A stretch of DNA of 64,000 nt, taken from the NCBI RefSeq assembly GCF_002951835.1, contig NZ_CP019448.1, positions 682,001 through 746,000 of the forward strand, written 5' to 3'. The DNA is from Simonsiella muelleri ATCC 29453 (lineage in GTDB: Bacteria; Pseudomonadota; Gammaproteobacteria; Burkholderiales; Neisseriaceae). Made by a program: the position numbers and the translations under genes. This document shows, one piece after another, positions 18,201 to 27,939 of this stretch. A model generated the notes under the pieces. The model worked only from the letters and a program-made list of their open reading frames with translations, did not search any database and was not told the DNA's origin. Position 1 is the first letter of the stretch. Each line of letters begins with the position of its first letter.

Positions 18201-21200
18201 CCAGTATCTGCGCAAGACTTTGAAAGCATTACGGTTACGAGTCCAGATGGACAAGTAACGAACGTCACGCCAGAAGACTTCTTCGCCAAAGGTGTGGATG
18301 TGAACGTACCGGCGAACAGCACCGAAGGTCCGACGATTACCTTTAAAGTGAAAGACGACACGGATTACGAGAAAACCGAAAACTTGAAACTGGTGATCAG
18401 CAGCCCAGAAAACCCAGTAAGTCAAGTGACTTTGGGTACGAGCGAAGCGTCAGCGGTTGTGTTTGATGAACCTGGTTTAACCGATCCGAACCAACCTGAG
18501 AGCCCAACGAATCCGCCGAAAACCCCAGTAGGCACGGATCCAAATCAACCGATTGGACCGAATAATCCGCCAGTGGATACTGATGGTGACAAACCAGCAG
18601 GAACGGCGGCGGTGTCGGTAACGACAACGGACGACACAGCGATTGAGGGTACGGACAACAATACGGTTGCGTTCCAAGTGAAACAAGACACGGCAATTAA
18701 CGGTGTGACTAAAGTACACGTTGCAGCAGACAGCCTGAATGTTAAGTCGCCAGTATCTGCGCAAGACTTTGAAAGCATTACGGTTACGAGTCCAGATGGA
18801 CAAGTAACGAACGTCACGCCAGAAGACTTCTTCGCCAAAGGTGTGGATGTGAACGTACCGGCGAACAGCACCGAAGGTCCGACGATTACCTTTAAAGTGA
18901 AAGACGACACGGATTACGAGAAAACCGAAAACTTGAAACTGGTGATCAGCAGCCCAGAAAACCCAGTAAGTCAAGTGACTTTGGGTACGAGCGAAGCGTC
19001 AGCGGTTGTGTTTGATGAACCTGGTTTAACCGATCCGAACCAACCTGAGAGCCCAACGAATCCACCGAAAACCCCAGTAGGCACGGATCCAAATCAACCG
19101 ATTGGACCGAATAATCCGCCAGTGGATACTGATGGTGACAAACCAGCAGGAACGGCGGCGGTGTCGGTAACGACAACGGACGACACAGCGATTGAGGGTA
19201 CGGACAACAATACGGTTGCGTTCCAAGTGAAACAAGACACGGCAATTAACGGTGTGACTAAAGTACACGTTGCAGCAGACAGCCTGAATGTTAAGTCGCC
19301 AGTATCTGCGCAAGACTTTGAAAGCATTACGGTTACGAGTCCAGATGGACAAGTAACGAACGTCACGCCAGAAGACTTCTTCGCCAAAGGTGTGGATGTG
19401 AACGTACCGGCGAACAGCACCGAAGGTCCGACGATTACCTTTAAAGTGAAAGACGACACGGATTACGAGAAAACCGAAAACTTGAAACTGGTGATCAGCA
19501 GCCCAGAAAACCCAGTAAGTCAAGTGACTTTGGGTACGAGCGAAGCGTCAGCGGTTGTGTTTGATGAACCTGGTTTAACCGATCCGAACCAACCTGAGAG
19601 CCCAACGAATCCGCCGAAAACCCCAGTAGGCACGGATCCAAATCAACCGATTGGACCGAATAATCCGCCAGTGGATACTGATGGTGACAAACCAGCAGGA
19701 ACGGCGGCGGTGTCGGTAACGACAACGGACGACACAGCGATTGAGGGTACGGACAACAATACGGTTGCGTTCCAAGTGAAACAAGACACGGCAATTAACG
19801 GTGTGACTAAAGTACACGTTGCAGCAGACAGCCTGAATGTTAAGTCGCCAGTATCTGCGCAAGACTTTGAAAGCATTACGGTTACGAGTCCAGATGGACA
19901 AGTAACGAACGTCACGCCAGAAGACTTCTTCGCCAAAGGTGTGGATGTGAACGTACCGGCGAACAGCACCGAAGGTCCGACGATTACCTTTAAAGTGAAA
20001 GACGACACGGATTACGAGAAAACCGAAAACTTGAAACTGGTGATCAGCAACCCAGAAAACCCAGTAAGTACCGTGACTTTGGGTACGAGCGAAGCGTCAG
20101 CAGTTGTGTTTGACGAACCTAGCTTGACCGATCCGAACCAACCTGAGAGCCCAACGAATCCGCCGAAAACCCCAGTAGGCACGGATCCAAATCAACCGAT
20201 TGGACCGAATAATCCGCCAGTGGATACTGATGGTGACAAACCAGCAGGAACGGCGGCGGTGTCGGTAACGACAACGGACGACACAGCGATTGAGGGTACG
20301 GACAACAATACGGTTGCGTTCCAAGTGAAACAAGACACGGCAATTAACGGTGTGACTAAAGTACACGTTGCAGCAGACAGCCTGAATGTTAAGTCGCCAG
20401 TATCTGCGCAAGACTTTGAAAGCATTACGGTTACGAGTCCAGATGGACAAGTAACGAACGTCACGCCAGAAGACTTCTTCGCCAAAGGTGTGGATGTGAA
20501 CGTACCGGCGAACAGCACCGAAGGTCCGACGATTACCTTTAAAGTGAAAGACGACACGGATTACGAGAAAACCGAAAACTTGAAACTGGTGATCAGCAGC
20601 CCAGAAAACCCAGTAAGTCAAGTGACTTTGGGTACGAGCGAAGCGTCAGCGGTTGTGTTTGATGAACCTGGTTTAACCGATCCGAACCAACCTGAGAGCC
20701 CAACGAATCCGCCGAAAACCCCAGTAGGCACGGATCCAAATCAACCGATTGGACCGAATAATCCGCCAGTGGATACTGATGGTGACAAACCTAGAATTGA
20801 CTCACCAAATCAAGATCCACGTAATCCAAATGACCCAGCTGCTAAAGTGGCAGGTTTGGGAAGCGTTGTGGAAGGTTCTAGCTCAATTCTTTCAGGCAGC
20901 CTGAAAGTGTCGAATCCTAATGCCGTTACGGCTGTAACCATCAATGATCAAGACGTAACGAATGCCAGCAGTAAGACCCCAGTTGTGATTACGACAAACG
21001 GAGGTACTTTGACGGTAACAGGTTACGATAAAGCCAGAGGTGAATTGAATTACACCTACCAAGAAAACGGTAAAGCTAAAGACCACACAGCAGGTAACGG
21101 CGTGAATGCCGATAATCAAGTAGGCAGCGCAGCCGACAAATTGGTAAGTGATGCCTTCACATTGAAAGTGTTAAGCAAACATGGTGTAGCTGACACCAAA

Positions 21201-24200
21201 GATTTGGTTATCAGCATCATGGATACCGCACCAGTGGCTGTAGCCGATACCAATAGTGTGGTGGAAGACAGCAGAAACAGCATTACAGGTAATGTATTGG
21301 TAGGTAAGGTAAATGCAGGTGATAAAGCCGATACCTTAGGTGCAGATAAAACAACTGTTACAGGTGTACAAGCAGGCAATGTAACGACAGAAGTAAGTAG
21401 TGGTGTGGGTAAAACCATCACAGGTACATATGGTAAGTTAATGTTGAATGCGGACGGTACATACAGTTATGTATTGGATGAAGTTAAAGCTGATAAATTG
21501 AATACTGGAGACAATGTTCAAGATGTGTTCAGTTACACCATTAAAGACGCTGATGGCGACTCCAGTACCACAACTTTGACCATCAATGTAGCTGGTAAAA
21601 ATGAGCCAACTGTTCGTATTACAGGACCTGATGAAGTTCAAGAATCCGTTGGTAAGGCGGTTTACACAGTTACTTTGAGTGAACCGACTTCGGCAAATGT
21701 AACGGTTACTTACAAAGTAAGCAATGGTAATACCAAAGGCACAAATCCAACTGAACAAGCTGACTTTGGTTCTGGCGTGGTAGTGGATAAAGAAGTAACG
21801 GTAACCATTCAAGCAGGTCAGACATCAGCCAAAATTGAATTGCCAATCACAAATGACACAGTGTACGAAGGTCCAGAGCAATACACGGTATCTTTGGTAT
21901 CTGCGACACATGCCATTGTGGATAGTTCCGCAAATAAAGTAGAAACCACTATCTACGATAATGGTCAGGGTAAAGGTACGCCTGAGACGCGCGACAAAGA
22001 TAATTTGACGTTGCAATTAGAACCGCCTGCTCATGTATCAGAAGAAGGTTTACCAGGTGGACAAGCTGATACCAGTCCGACCAATGTAGATAAAACAAAT
22101 GCAACTAAAACAACAGGTAATATTACGTTGAAAAATATTGCGTTTGAGTCATTGGGTAATATTTCTGTTCAATTGCAAACTCCGCCTACGAACATTAAGT
22201 ACAAAGGCAAAGCAGTAAATTGGGTACACAATGATAATTACACTGAATGGACTGCGTACGCTGATGCTGCACAACAAACGGATGCCAATCGCATTATGAG
22301 CATTAAGGTAAGTAGTGCAGGTACACAGTCTGAAGATGCGCAATCACCAGGTAATGGCGTATTGACTTACAGTTACACAACTGAATTGTTTAAACCAATT
22401 GACCACCCAACAACTCAAGATCCAAGTAATCCTAAAATTGGTTATGAAGATAATTTGAATGTGAACTTTACTGTTAAAGTATTAGAGAAAAGTTCTGGCG
22501 TGACTTTATTGGAAGAAGTCAAATCAGTGGTTGTTGTTGAAGACGATATGCCAGCCAAGGATACGGTTGTTCACAATATCCAAGTGCCACATGATGTGGT
22601 TACGATGTCTAGCTTGAAAGCTGGCTTCACGAATGCGAAGTACACATCTTCAGGTGTCTCTAGTACTGTTGATCAGTTGTATGTGAGTGCCGATAAAGAC
22701 TCTAATGCTGCCTTAAAGAAAACAGCAGGTGTTTTCTATGAAGACTGGGTTGAAAATCGTGTGCAAGATGGTTACACGACTGGTAAAGTTAGTGGTAATC
22801 CCGTAACGTTGACAGGTCAACAGAAAGATAACGTATTGGCAGAACGTATTTGGTGGGGTAGTTTCCCTAATGATGGTATTGCTCGTGAAAAAGGCTTCTA
22901 TATGATGGAAGACGACAGTGCAATGAAAGTAATGAAATCGTTAGAAGATTTGGAGCAAAACGTATCGTTTGGTACATTTACACACCAAAACTACACAACA
23001 ACAGGAACATTGTTATCGTCAGTGAATTTGAAAGTAGATTTTAAAGTGAATATTAATGGCATTGAAGTGAATATGCCAACATTGAACTTTAATACATCGC
23101 ACTTTGAAACCATTAACGTTACCGCTACGAATACTGGGACAAAATATACAAGCTTTAAGACAATTGATGATGTGAATAATCCATCTTCTAAGGTTACTGT
23201 TCCAGCTAGTGCAAGTGGCTTGGTTGAATATAACAGAGTAGATGAAAAAGCAGCTGACTTTGCAATTATGAAACAAGATAATCAAATCATTCAGATTGGT
23301 AGCACGACTTACCAAATGGTGGTGGATGGCTTGTTGCATAAATCAATTAAAGATAAAGTAACTGCTAATGAAACATTATTTAAAGCTGGTGGTGCTGCTG
23401 CAGTAGCGAAATTTGCAGAATTAGCTAAGGAAGCAATGGCTTATAAATATTTTGATACCAAAGTAACTGGTACGCATATTCCATTGGTAACGGGTAAAGA
23501 CACATTGCCTGATGATAATCCGTATGTTCAGGAAATTACCAAAGGTGGTCCGAAGGCACTTGGCATTGCAACCAAAGCAATTGCGGCTTATGAACAGATG
23601 AAAAATTTGATGTTCTTAGAAATGGCAAGTGAGGCGAACTATGATGCCAATACAAGTAACCCAAAATTGGATCCTGGTGCAATTACACCAGCCATGAAAG
23701 ACAGCCTGAAAGCAAACTTTGGTAAAGATGTAATTACTGATTTGCAAGCATTGAATTTAGCAAAAATTTCAGATATTAATGAGCGTTTAGCCAAAGCACA
23801 GGCATTCTTAGACAAGTATGACATGGTGATCGGACATTCTCATGAGAATGGTCAAAACTCATTCTCTGTAGAAGCCCACTTGCAGCCATTGACACCACGC
23901 ATTCAGTTGGAAACCAACTTGAGTGTATTGGGTAAAGTGCATATTGGTGCAGACCTTGCTACGAATTCTACTGTTGATTGGGTTGCGAGTGTTGGTGGAG
24001 ACATTACTAATGTTGAAAAACAAGGTAATACAACCACTATTACCACGAAATACGGTGTATTAACGGGTCATACTGATGGTAGCTACACATTCTTGGGTTC
24101 AGACGCATTGCCACGATTGGTTGCAGAGGGTGCAACCGACAAATTCACGTTCCATTACAGCTATCAAGATAATGATGGTGATAAGGTTGTTTCAGATATC

Positions 24201-24848
24201 TCATTTAATTTCAAAGGGTTAAATGCTAATGAAATGACACAGAATGGACGTGCTGATTTGGATATGACCGTGAATGATGCCGATAGTAATGATTACTTGT
24301 TTGGCTCAAGTAAAGATGATGTGATTAAAGGCGGTAAAGGCGATGATGTCCTAGTTGGTGAAGCTGGAGCCGATAAGTTGTATGGTGGCGATGGTAACGA
24401 TGTCTTGTTCTTTGACAAAAACGATACCGTGATTGATGGTGGTGCAGGCTACGATACCTTGTCATTGGGTAGTTGGTTAGAAGTCAAGGAGGGTACAACC
24501 AATCAATTCTTACCATTGGATTTCACAAATGCGCTGTACTATGGCAATGTGAAACACATTGAAGCATTGGATTTGCGTGGCGATTACCATCCTAAAGATG
24601 GTAAAGACACTGAAATTGCCCAAACGCTGAATATCAGCAAAGATGCAGTTGTCAGCATGACCGATGTATTGAGTAATGGTGGACATGAGTTGTTTATTGA
24701 GGGTTCTAGCAAAGATTCTGTGAATTTGTCTGGTGGCTTCATCGCAAAAGGCAACACTTACACCAAAGATGGTCATACATACGATACTTACGTTTCAGGT
24801 AATGTAACTGTGTATGTGGCAACCGACATCAAAGATGGTATTTTGTAA
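15204..24848 (+). CDS. Giant type I-secreted RTX adhesin with CshA-like, VCBS-like and Calx-beta-like repeats
   Basis: A 3214-residue surface adhesin. The start at 15204 (MKAILVKTHNES) is preferred over 15186, though ribosome sites are weak for both. Residues 1-130 resemble the BapA/LapA N-terminal retention region, followed by a hydrophobic stretch (LPIPSGFHFPWWVPLLLVPL). Next come five CshA-type fibril repeats (about 180-700, GTW...VTFTP...GF...YxVxD), a VCBS-like domain, five nearly identical 183-residue Calx-beta-like units (about 954-1862; DDTDYEKTENLKLVI), another VCBS-like and Calx-beta domain, a long unrecognised region, and one RTX calcium block (GGKGDDVLVGEAGADKLYGGDGND, about 3035-3060) before the C-terminal secretion signal. 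No type I exporter is in the window. Confidence 0.9.
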   Translation: MKAILVKTHNESKTLQEVRVITQDGRPTIIKAERHLNYEFFDESIGHAPNHIITKRMGNDLYVSFEENGQEVDLIIESFYDYPESALIGISENSSYYYYVPDTGEVEDYVTQLKAEEIEGQALGGEHVAAPLWLPIPSGFHFPWWVPLLLVPLIPALTDKDDDLPTSQSTSTSPDHKAGTFGEAVTQNVTDNDTNVDATTVRLIDPLTHQTSDTVYVPGQGTWTVKAGTDEVTFTPDAGFSANPTPINYMVKDKLGNQLSPTAVAVEYPAQTTADRVPGELGQPVTVDVVANDSNVDAKTIKLINPKTSEPSTDKVFVEGEGTWELVKDSSGNPTGKVTFTPIPGFYGDPTPINYVVNNTNGAPQNPTPVSIDYPSTSVPDVAIGVPGQPVTQNVTSNDGNGGKDVDPSTVQLIDPKNPNTPTDSVTVPGQGTWKTGPNPGEVTFTPETGFNGDPDPITYIVKDKTGTTLPPTTVDVAYPSMPTSPIPTPDIATGVPGQPVTQNVTSNDGNGGKDVDPSTVQLIDPKNPNTPTDSVTVPGQGTWKTGPNPGEVTFTPETGFNGDPDPITYIVKDKTGTTLPPTTVDVNYIDNIVTLPDTKPGVLGQPVTLEVLDNDSSSVDPSTLKLIDPNTNKPTDSVVVAGQGTWSVDKDATGKPNGNVTFTPATGFENNPSPVNYIVNSTTGKTSEPTPINVIYPNEARVDIPVVPPTPNTPNNAGNPNAFGDITVAEDSTASGSFTVVAGRNTASISQILVSDKNGQMVSVPLTVNPAAPVEIETARGKLTITDFDSSTGKVNYTYDPEIQNHRDDKGNPTDVPVMDAIKISVIDSNGKEGSGTLDIAITDSLPVAQDDTITLAPGKTDATGNLFTNDSFGADGKGVFTEQTLEGKYGNLTIDVNGQYTYTLDPTKVQAAKANGDNFSSDDVFSYTITDNDGDTSTAKLTVVKPVNTITLSVTTTDDTAIEGTDNNTVAFQVKQDTAINGVTKVHVAADSLNVKSPVSAQDFESITVTSPDGQVTNVTPEDFFAKGVDVNVPANSTEGPTITFKVKDDTDYEKTENLKLVISSPENPVSQVTLGTSEASAVVFDEPGLTDPNQPESPTNPPKTPVGTDPNQPIGPNNPPVDTDGDKPAGTAAVSVTTTDDTAIEGTDNNTVAFQVKQDTAINGVTKVHVAADSLNVKSPVSAQDFESITVTSPDGQVTNVTPEDFFAKGVDVNVPANSTEGPTITFKVKDDTDYEKTENLKLVISSPENPVSQVTLGTSEASAVVFDEPGLTDPNQPESPTNPPKTPVGTDPNQPIGPNNPPVDTDGDKPAGTAAVSVTTTDDTAIEGTDNNTVAFQVKQDTAINGVTKVHVAADSLNVKSPVSAQDFESITVTSPDGQVTNVTPEDFFAKGVDVNVPANSTEGPTITFKVKDDTDYEKTENLKLVISSPENPVSQVTLGTSEASAVVFDEPGLTDPNQPESPTNPPKTPVGTDPNQPIGPNNPPVDTDGDKPAGTAAVSVTTTDDTAIEGTDNNTVAFQVKQDTAINGVTKVHVAADSLNVKSPVSAQDFESITVTSPDGQVTNVTPEDFFAKGVDVNVPANSTEGPTITFKVKDDTDYEKTENLKLVISNPENPVSTVTLGTSEASAVVFDEPSLTDPNQPESPTNPPKTPVGTDPNQPIGPNNPPVDTDGDKPAGTAAVSVTTTDDTAIEGTDNNTVAFQVKQDTAINGVTKVHVAADSLNVKSPVSAQDFESITVTSPDGQVTNVTPEDFFAKGVDVNVPANSTEGPTITFKVKDDTDYEKTENLKLVISSPENPVSQVTLGTSEASAVVFDEPGLTDPNQPESPTNPPKTPVGTDPNQPIGPNNPPVDTDGDKPRIDSPNQDPRNPNDPAAKVAGLGSVVEGSSSILSGSLKVSNPNAVTAVTINDQDVTNASSKTPVVITTNGGTLTVTGYDKARGELNYTYQENGKAKDHTAGNGVNADNQVGSAADKLVSDAFTLKVLSKHGVADTKDLVISIMDTAPVAVADTNSVVEDSRNSITGNVLVGKVNAGDKADTLGADKTTVTGVQAGNVTTEVSSGVGKTITGTYGKLMLNADGTYSYVLDEVKADKLNTGDNVQDVFSYTIKDADGDSSTTTLTINVAGKNEPTVRITGPDEVQESVGKAVYTVTLSEPTSANVTVTYKVSNGNTKGTNPTEQADFGSGVVVDKEVTVTIQAGQTSAKIELPITNDTVYEGPEQYTVSLVSATHAIVDSSANKVETTIYDNGQGKGTPETRDKDNLTLQLEPPAHVSEEGLPGGQADTSPTNVDKTNATKTTGNITLKNIAFESLGNISVQLQTPPTNIKYKGKAVNWVHNDNYTEWTAYADAAQQTDANRIMSIKVSSAGTQSEDAQSPGNGVLTYSYTTELFKPIDHPTTQDPSNPKIGYEDNLNVNFTVKVLEKSSGVTLLEEVKSVVVVEDDMPAKDTVVHNIQVPHDVVTMSSLKAGFTNAKYTSSGVSSTVDQLYVSADKDSNAALKKTAGVFYEDWVENRVQDGYTTGKVSGNPVTLTGQQKDNVLAERIWWGSFPNDGIAREKGFYMMEDDSAMKVMKSLEDLEQNVSFGTFTHQNYTTTGTLLSSVNLKVDFKVNINGIEVNMPTLNFNTSHFETINVTATNTGTKYTSFKTIDDVNNPSSKVTVPASASGLVEYNRVDEKAADFAIMKQDNQIIQIGSTTYQMVVDGLLHKSIKDKVTANETLFKAGGAAAVAKFAELAKEAMAYKYFDTKVTGTHIPLVTGKDTLPDDNPYVQEITKGGPKALGIATKAIAAYEQMKNLMFLEMASEANYDANTSNPKLDPGAITPAMKDSLKANFGKDVITDLQALNLAKISDINERLAKAQAFLDKYDMVIGHSHENGQNSFSVEAHLQPLTPRIQLETNLSVLGKVHIGADLATNSTVDWVASVGGDITNVEKQGNTTTITTKYGVLTGHTDGSYTFLGSDALPRLVAEGATDKFTFHYSYQDNDGDKVVSDISFNFKGLNANEMTQNGRADLDMTVNDADSNDYLFGSSKDDVIKGGKGDDVLVGEAGADKLYGGDGNDVLFFDKNDTVIDGGAGYDTLSLGSWLEVKEGTTNQFLPLDFTNALYYGNVKHIEALDLRGDYHPKDGKDTEIAQTLNISKDAVVSMTDVLSNGGHELFIEGSSKDSVNLSGGFIAKGNTYTKDGHTYDTYVSGNVTVYVATDIKDGIL
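16371..16964 (+). repeat. Two-copy 330-bp period repeat in the adhesin
   Basis: A 264-bp stretch at 16371-16634 recurs at 16701-16964 with essentially one silent difference (GATAGTGTA against GATAGCGTA). It encodes duplicate CshA-type fibril repeats, a recent duplication. Confidence 0.9.
18066..20791 (+). repeat. Five tandem 549-bp repeats in the adhesin
   Basis: Units begin at 18066, 18615, 19164, 19713 and 20262, exactly 549 bp apart (183 codons). Units 1, 2, 3 and 5 are identical or nearly so; unit 4 differs in its last third (SNPENPVSTV and DEPSL). Each encodes a Calx-beta-like domain plus a Pro-rich linker. The repeat DNA is more GC-rich than its surroundings. Antisense frames are open only because the unit is repeated. 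Confidence 0.95.
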
Positions 24849-24903
24849 TCTTGCAGTAGAATAGGGCAGTTGAACCCATGTAAATGGGTTTGGCTGCTAA
24901 AAG

Positions 24904-24941
24904 AAAAGCACATTTCTAAATAAATAGAAATGTGCTTTTTT
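24904..24941 (+). terminator. Strong terminator after the adhesin gene
   Basis: AAAAGCACATTTCTA and TAGAAATGTGCTTTT form a 15-bp perfect stem with a short loop and a T run. Confidence 0.85.
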
Positions 24942-25026
24942 ATGTTTTTAGCCAGTAAAAAAATAAAAATTTATGGTGCTTTAAAAAGCTGCCTTTTTGA
25001 ATAGAATCAATTGACGAACACAGGTT

Positions 25027-25665
25027 TTAAAATCCTGCGTGTTCTTCTAAAGTTTTGACTAATTTGTCATCTAAATTCAGGCTGCGTGATAAATCCGCCA
25101 AAAACACAATCTCTGAACGCGATAAATCACCACATACCACGCGTGCCGCTAAATAGGCTTCCGCTGCCAATGCATGATTATTACCAATATCACGCGCAAT
25201 TTCATCAACACTTGCAGGTTGTTCAAATTCATGTACCAGCCAATCGCTTAAATTGGCATCAACATTTTGGCTTTCATTTTCAATTAATTTGCGCTCTTGT
25301 GAGCTGATTTCGCCATCGGCCGCTGCCGCCGCGACCATAGCGCGTAACACAACTTTACTGGATTCGGCAGTATCTGGGGTGTTTTCAGATGTAAATGTGT
25401 TTTGCGGTGGAGTTTTGTCGGCAGCATATTTTTGGTATGCCTGATACGCCAATGCGCCTAAAGCCGCCGCCGAACCCAATTTTTTCAAAGCACTAGAACT
25501 TCCAGCTTTGCGTCCCAACAACGAACCCAACATACCTACCGATCCAGCAATACCACTCATTTTGTTGATGCTTTTGGTGTCGCCTTCGGCAATTTTACTG
25601 CCTAATTCTGCACCTGCTTTTTGGGCGTATTGCAATACGTCATTTAATAATGAATTGAATTTCAT
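25027..25665 (-). CDS. DUF533 / YebE-like, TerB-fold protein
   Basis: The 212-residue protein has the DUF533 plan: an amphipathic N-terminal helix (LLNDVLQYAQKAGAELGSK), a Gly/Ala-rich segment (GSVGMLGSLLGRKAG, then GSAAALGALAYQAYQKY) that could lie in or on the inner membrane, and a C-terminal TerB-like helical domain starting AMVAAAAADGEISSQERKLIE, with the Asp-Gly-x-Ile metal-type motif, ending in LEEHAGF. The family (YebE in E. coli) is envelope-stress related but its biochemical role is unknown. It is convergent with the adhesin gene and divergent from murJ. Confidence 0.85.
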   Translation of the reverse strand: MKFNSLLNDVLQYAQKAGAELGSKIAEGDTKSINKMSGIAGSVGMLGSLLGRKAGSSSALKKLGSAAALGALAYQAYQKYAADKTPPQNTFTSENTPDTAESSKVVLRAMVAAAAADGEISSQERKLIENESQNVDANLSDWLVHEFEQPASVDEIARDIGNNHALAAEAYLAARVVCGDLSRSEIVFLADLSRSLNLDDKLVKTLEEHAGF

Positions 25666-25830
25666 GTTATTACTCCAAGTTGTTTGGTTAAAAGAATTGT
25701 ATACTTAATATGGGATTAAATTTGCTTATTTCAATCAAATTCGCAAAATTTAATACGATGTCATTTCAGGCTGCCTGAAAAACAAATTCCGCGTTAGAAT
25801 AGCGCGTTTTATTTTTCCTCAAATTTGATT

Positions 25831-27374
25831 ATGAATTTACTCACTGTATTAGCAAAAGTCAGCAGCATGACCATGATTTCACGCATTTTGGGATTTGTGC
25901 GTGATGCCATCGTGGCGCGAATTTTCGGCGCAGGCATGGCGATGGATGCGTTTGTGGTGGCTTTCAGGCTGCCTAATTTATTGCGGCGTATTTTTGCCGA
26001 AGGTGCATTTTCGCAAGCGTTTGTGCCAATTTTAGCCGACTACAAACAAAATCAATCTCATGAAAATACACAAATTTTTACGCAACACGTTGCAGGTATG
26101 CTCATTTTTGCGCTGTTGATTGTAACTGCATTGGGGATTATCGCTGCGCCATTTATTATTTGGGCAACTGCAGCAGGTTTCACGCAAGGTGATGGTACAC
26201 GATTTGAATTGGCGGTTCATTTATTGCGAGTGGTGTTTCCGTATATTTTATTGATTTCATTGTCATCCTTTGTAGGCAGTATTTTGAATACTTACGGAAA
26301 ATTTTCCATTCCTGCGTTTACGCCAACATTTTTAAATATTTCATTTATTGTGTTTGCGGTATTTTTTGTGCCGTATTTTAATCCACCGATTATAGCATTG
26401 GGTTGGGCGGTGTTTGTAGGGGGAATTTTGCAATTGGCGTTTCAATTGCCTTGGTTATTCAAACTGGGTTTTTTGAAAATGCCCAAATTGAGTTTCAAAG
26501 ACCCTGCCGTTAATAAAGTCATGAAACAAATGGTGCCGTCTATGATTGGCTCATCTGTGGCACAAATTTCGTTGGTCATTAATACCATGTTTGCTTCATT
26601 TTTGGCGGCTGGGAGCGTGTCGTGGATGTATTACGCTGACCGTTTGATGGAGTTACCATCGGGTGTGATTGGCGCGGCTTTGGGGACAATTTTGTTACCA
26701 AGTTTATCCAAACACGCGGCAGCGAACAACATGACCGAATATTCTGCATTGCTAGATTGGGGTATCAAGCTGTGTTTATTGTTAATTTTACCTGCAGCGG
26801 TGGGGTTGGCGGTGTTGGCATACCCATTGGTGGCGACATTGTTTATGTATCATCGTTTTACGATTCATGACGCGCATATGACACAATACGCATTGATGGC
26901 GTATTCGATTGGTTTGTTACCAATGATTATGGTTCGGATTCTTGCGCCAGCGTTTTACGCCAAAAAAGATGTCAAAACACCGATGCGTATTGCCATTATT
27001 TCGTTAGCTGGCACACAATTATTTAATTTATTATTGGTTTGGCAATTAAAACACGTTGGTTTGGCGTTGGCGATTGGTTTAGGCGCGATGATTAATATGA
27101 GTTCGCTGCTGTATTTGTTACATAAAAAGAATATTTACCAATCTAAAGTGAATTGGCATATTTTTCTAATCAAATTGATGATTGCACTTGCTGTGATGAC
27201 GGGGGTTTAGTGATGGCGCAACGGTTCACGCCATGGCAATGGGAAACCATTAGCGGCGTATGGCGATGTCTACAACTGGCGGGTTTGATTGGTTTGGCGA
27301 TGATTTTGTATTTTGCGGCTTTAGCCGTTTTGGGTTTTAGACCGCGTGATTTTAAACGTTCAGAAATTAATTAA
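25831..27374 (+). pseudogene. murJ: Lipid II flippase MurJ with a frameshift near the C-terminus
   Basis: MurJ flips lipid II across the inner membrane for peptidoglycan synthesis. The first frame (25831-27210, 459 codons) has typical MurJ features: SMTMISRILGFVRDAIVARIFG, the AEGAFSQAFVPILADYK loop, and twelve or so membrane segments. It stops in VMTGV. One extra G in the G5 run at 27201-27205 restores reading through GLVMAQRFTPWQWETI to the usual last two membrane helices and the conserved end LGFRPRDFKR, stopping at 27374. The normal length is about 510. Because murJ is normally essential, this may be a sequencing error, a phase-variable slip or a tolerated truncation. The first ATG at 25831 follows an in-frame TTG with no better ribosome site. 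Confidence 0.88.
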
Positions 27375-27939
27375 TCATTCAAACAGCCTGAAAGAATTTT
27401 ATTAAATTTAATCAATATAATTATCTAAAAATATGGCACAAAAAAATATTCCCAATATGATTATCCGTCAATTAGCCAATCCGAAAAATTGGACCAAGAA
27501 AAAAATGGTGGCTTTAGGCGTGGCAGTGGCAACGGCATTGGTTGCCAATCAATTTCAAAATAAAAATACAACCACTACGTCTCAAAAAGGCAAAATCTAT
27601 ACTGCTAAAGTCATCAAAGTGGCAGATGGCGACACGGCCACCGTTGTGGACACGCATGGCGCACAACACAAAATCCGTTTCGCTTATATTGATGCCCCCG
27701 AAAAAGCCCAAGCCTATGGCATGGCAAGCAAAGACGCATTAACCAAATTAATTGACGGTAAAAACGTAGAAATCCACGTTACCGACGTCGACCGATACCA
27801 ACGTGAAGTAAGTGTCATCAAATTCAATGGTATGGACATCAATTACGAACAAATTAAAAATGGCAACGCGTGGCATTACCAAACTTATGCGCAAAAATCT
27901 CAACCACGCACCGAATACAATCAATATGCCGCCGCTCTA

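Noticed and set aside
17987..20621. Long antisense open frames across the adhesin repeats
   Set aside because: The same frames recur every 549 bp and follow the codon pattern of the sense gene. They have no ribosome sites or recognisable domains.
18066..20791. Tandem repeats as a CRISPR array
   Set aside because: Units are 549 bp and continuous with no short repeat/spacer alternation, and they are translated in frame.
27153..27374. Independent small gene after murJ
   Set aside because: Its C-terminal part continues MurJ exactly after a one-base frameshift, and its N-terminal part is the shadow of the murJ frame.
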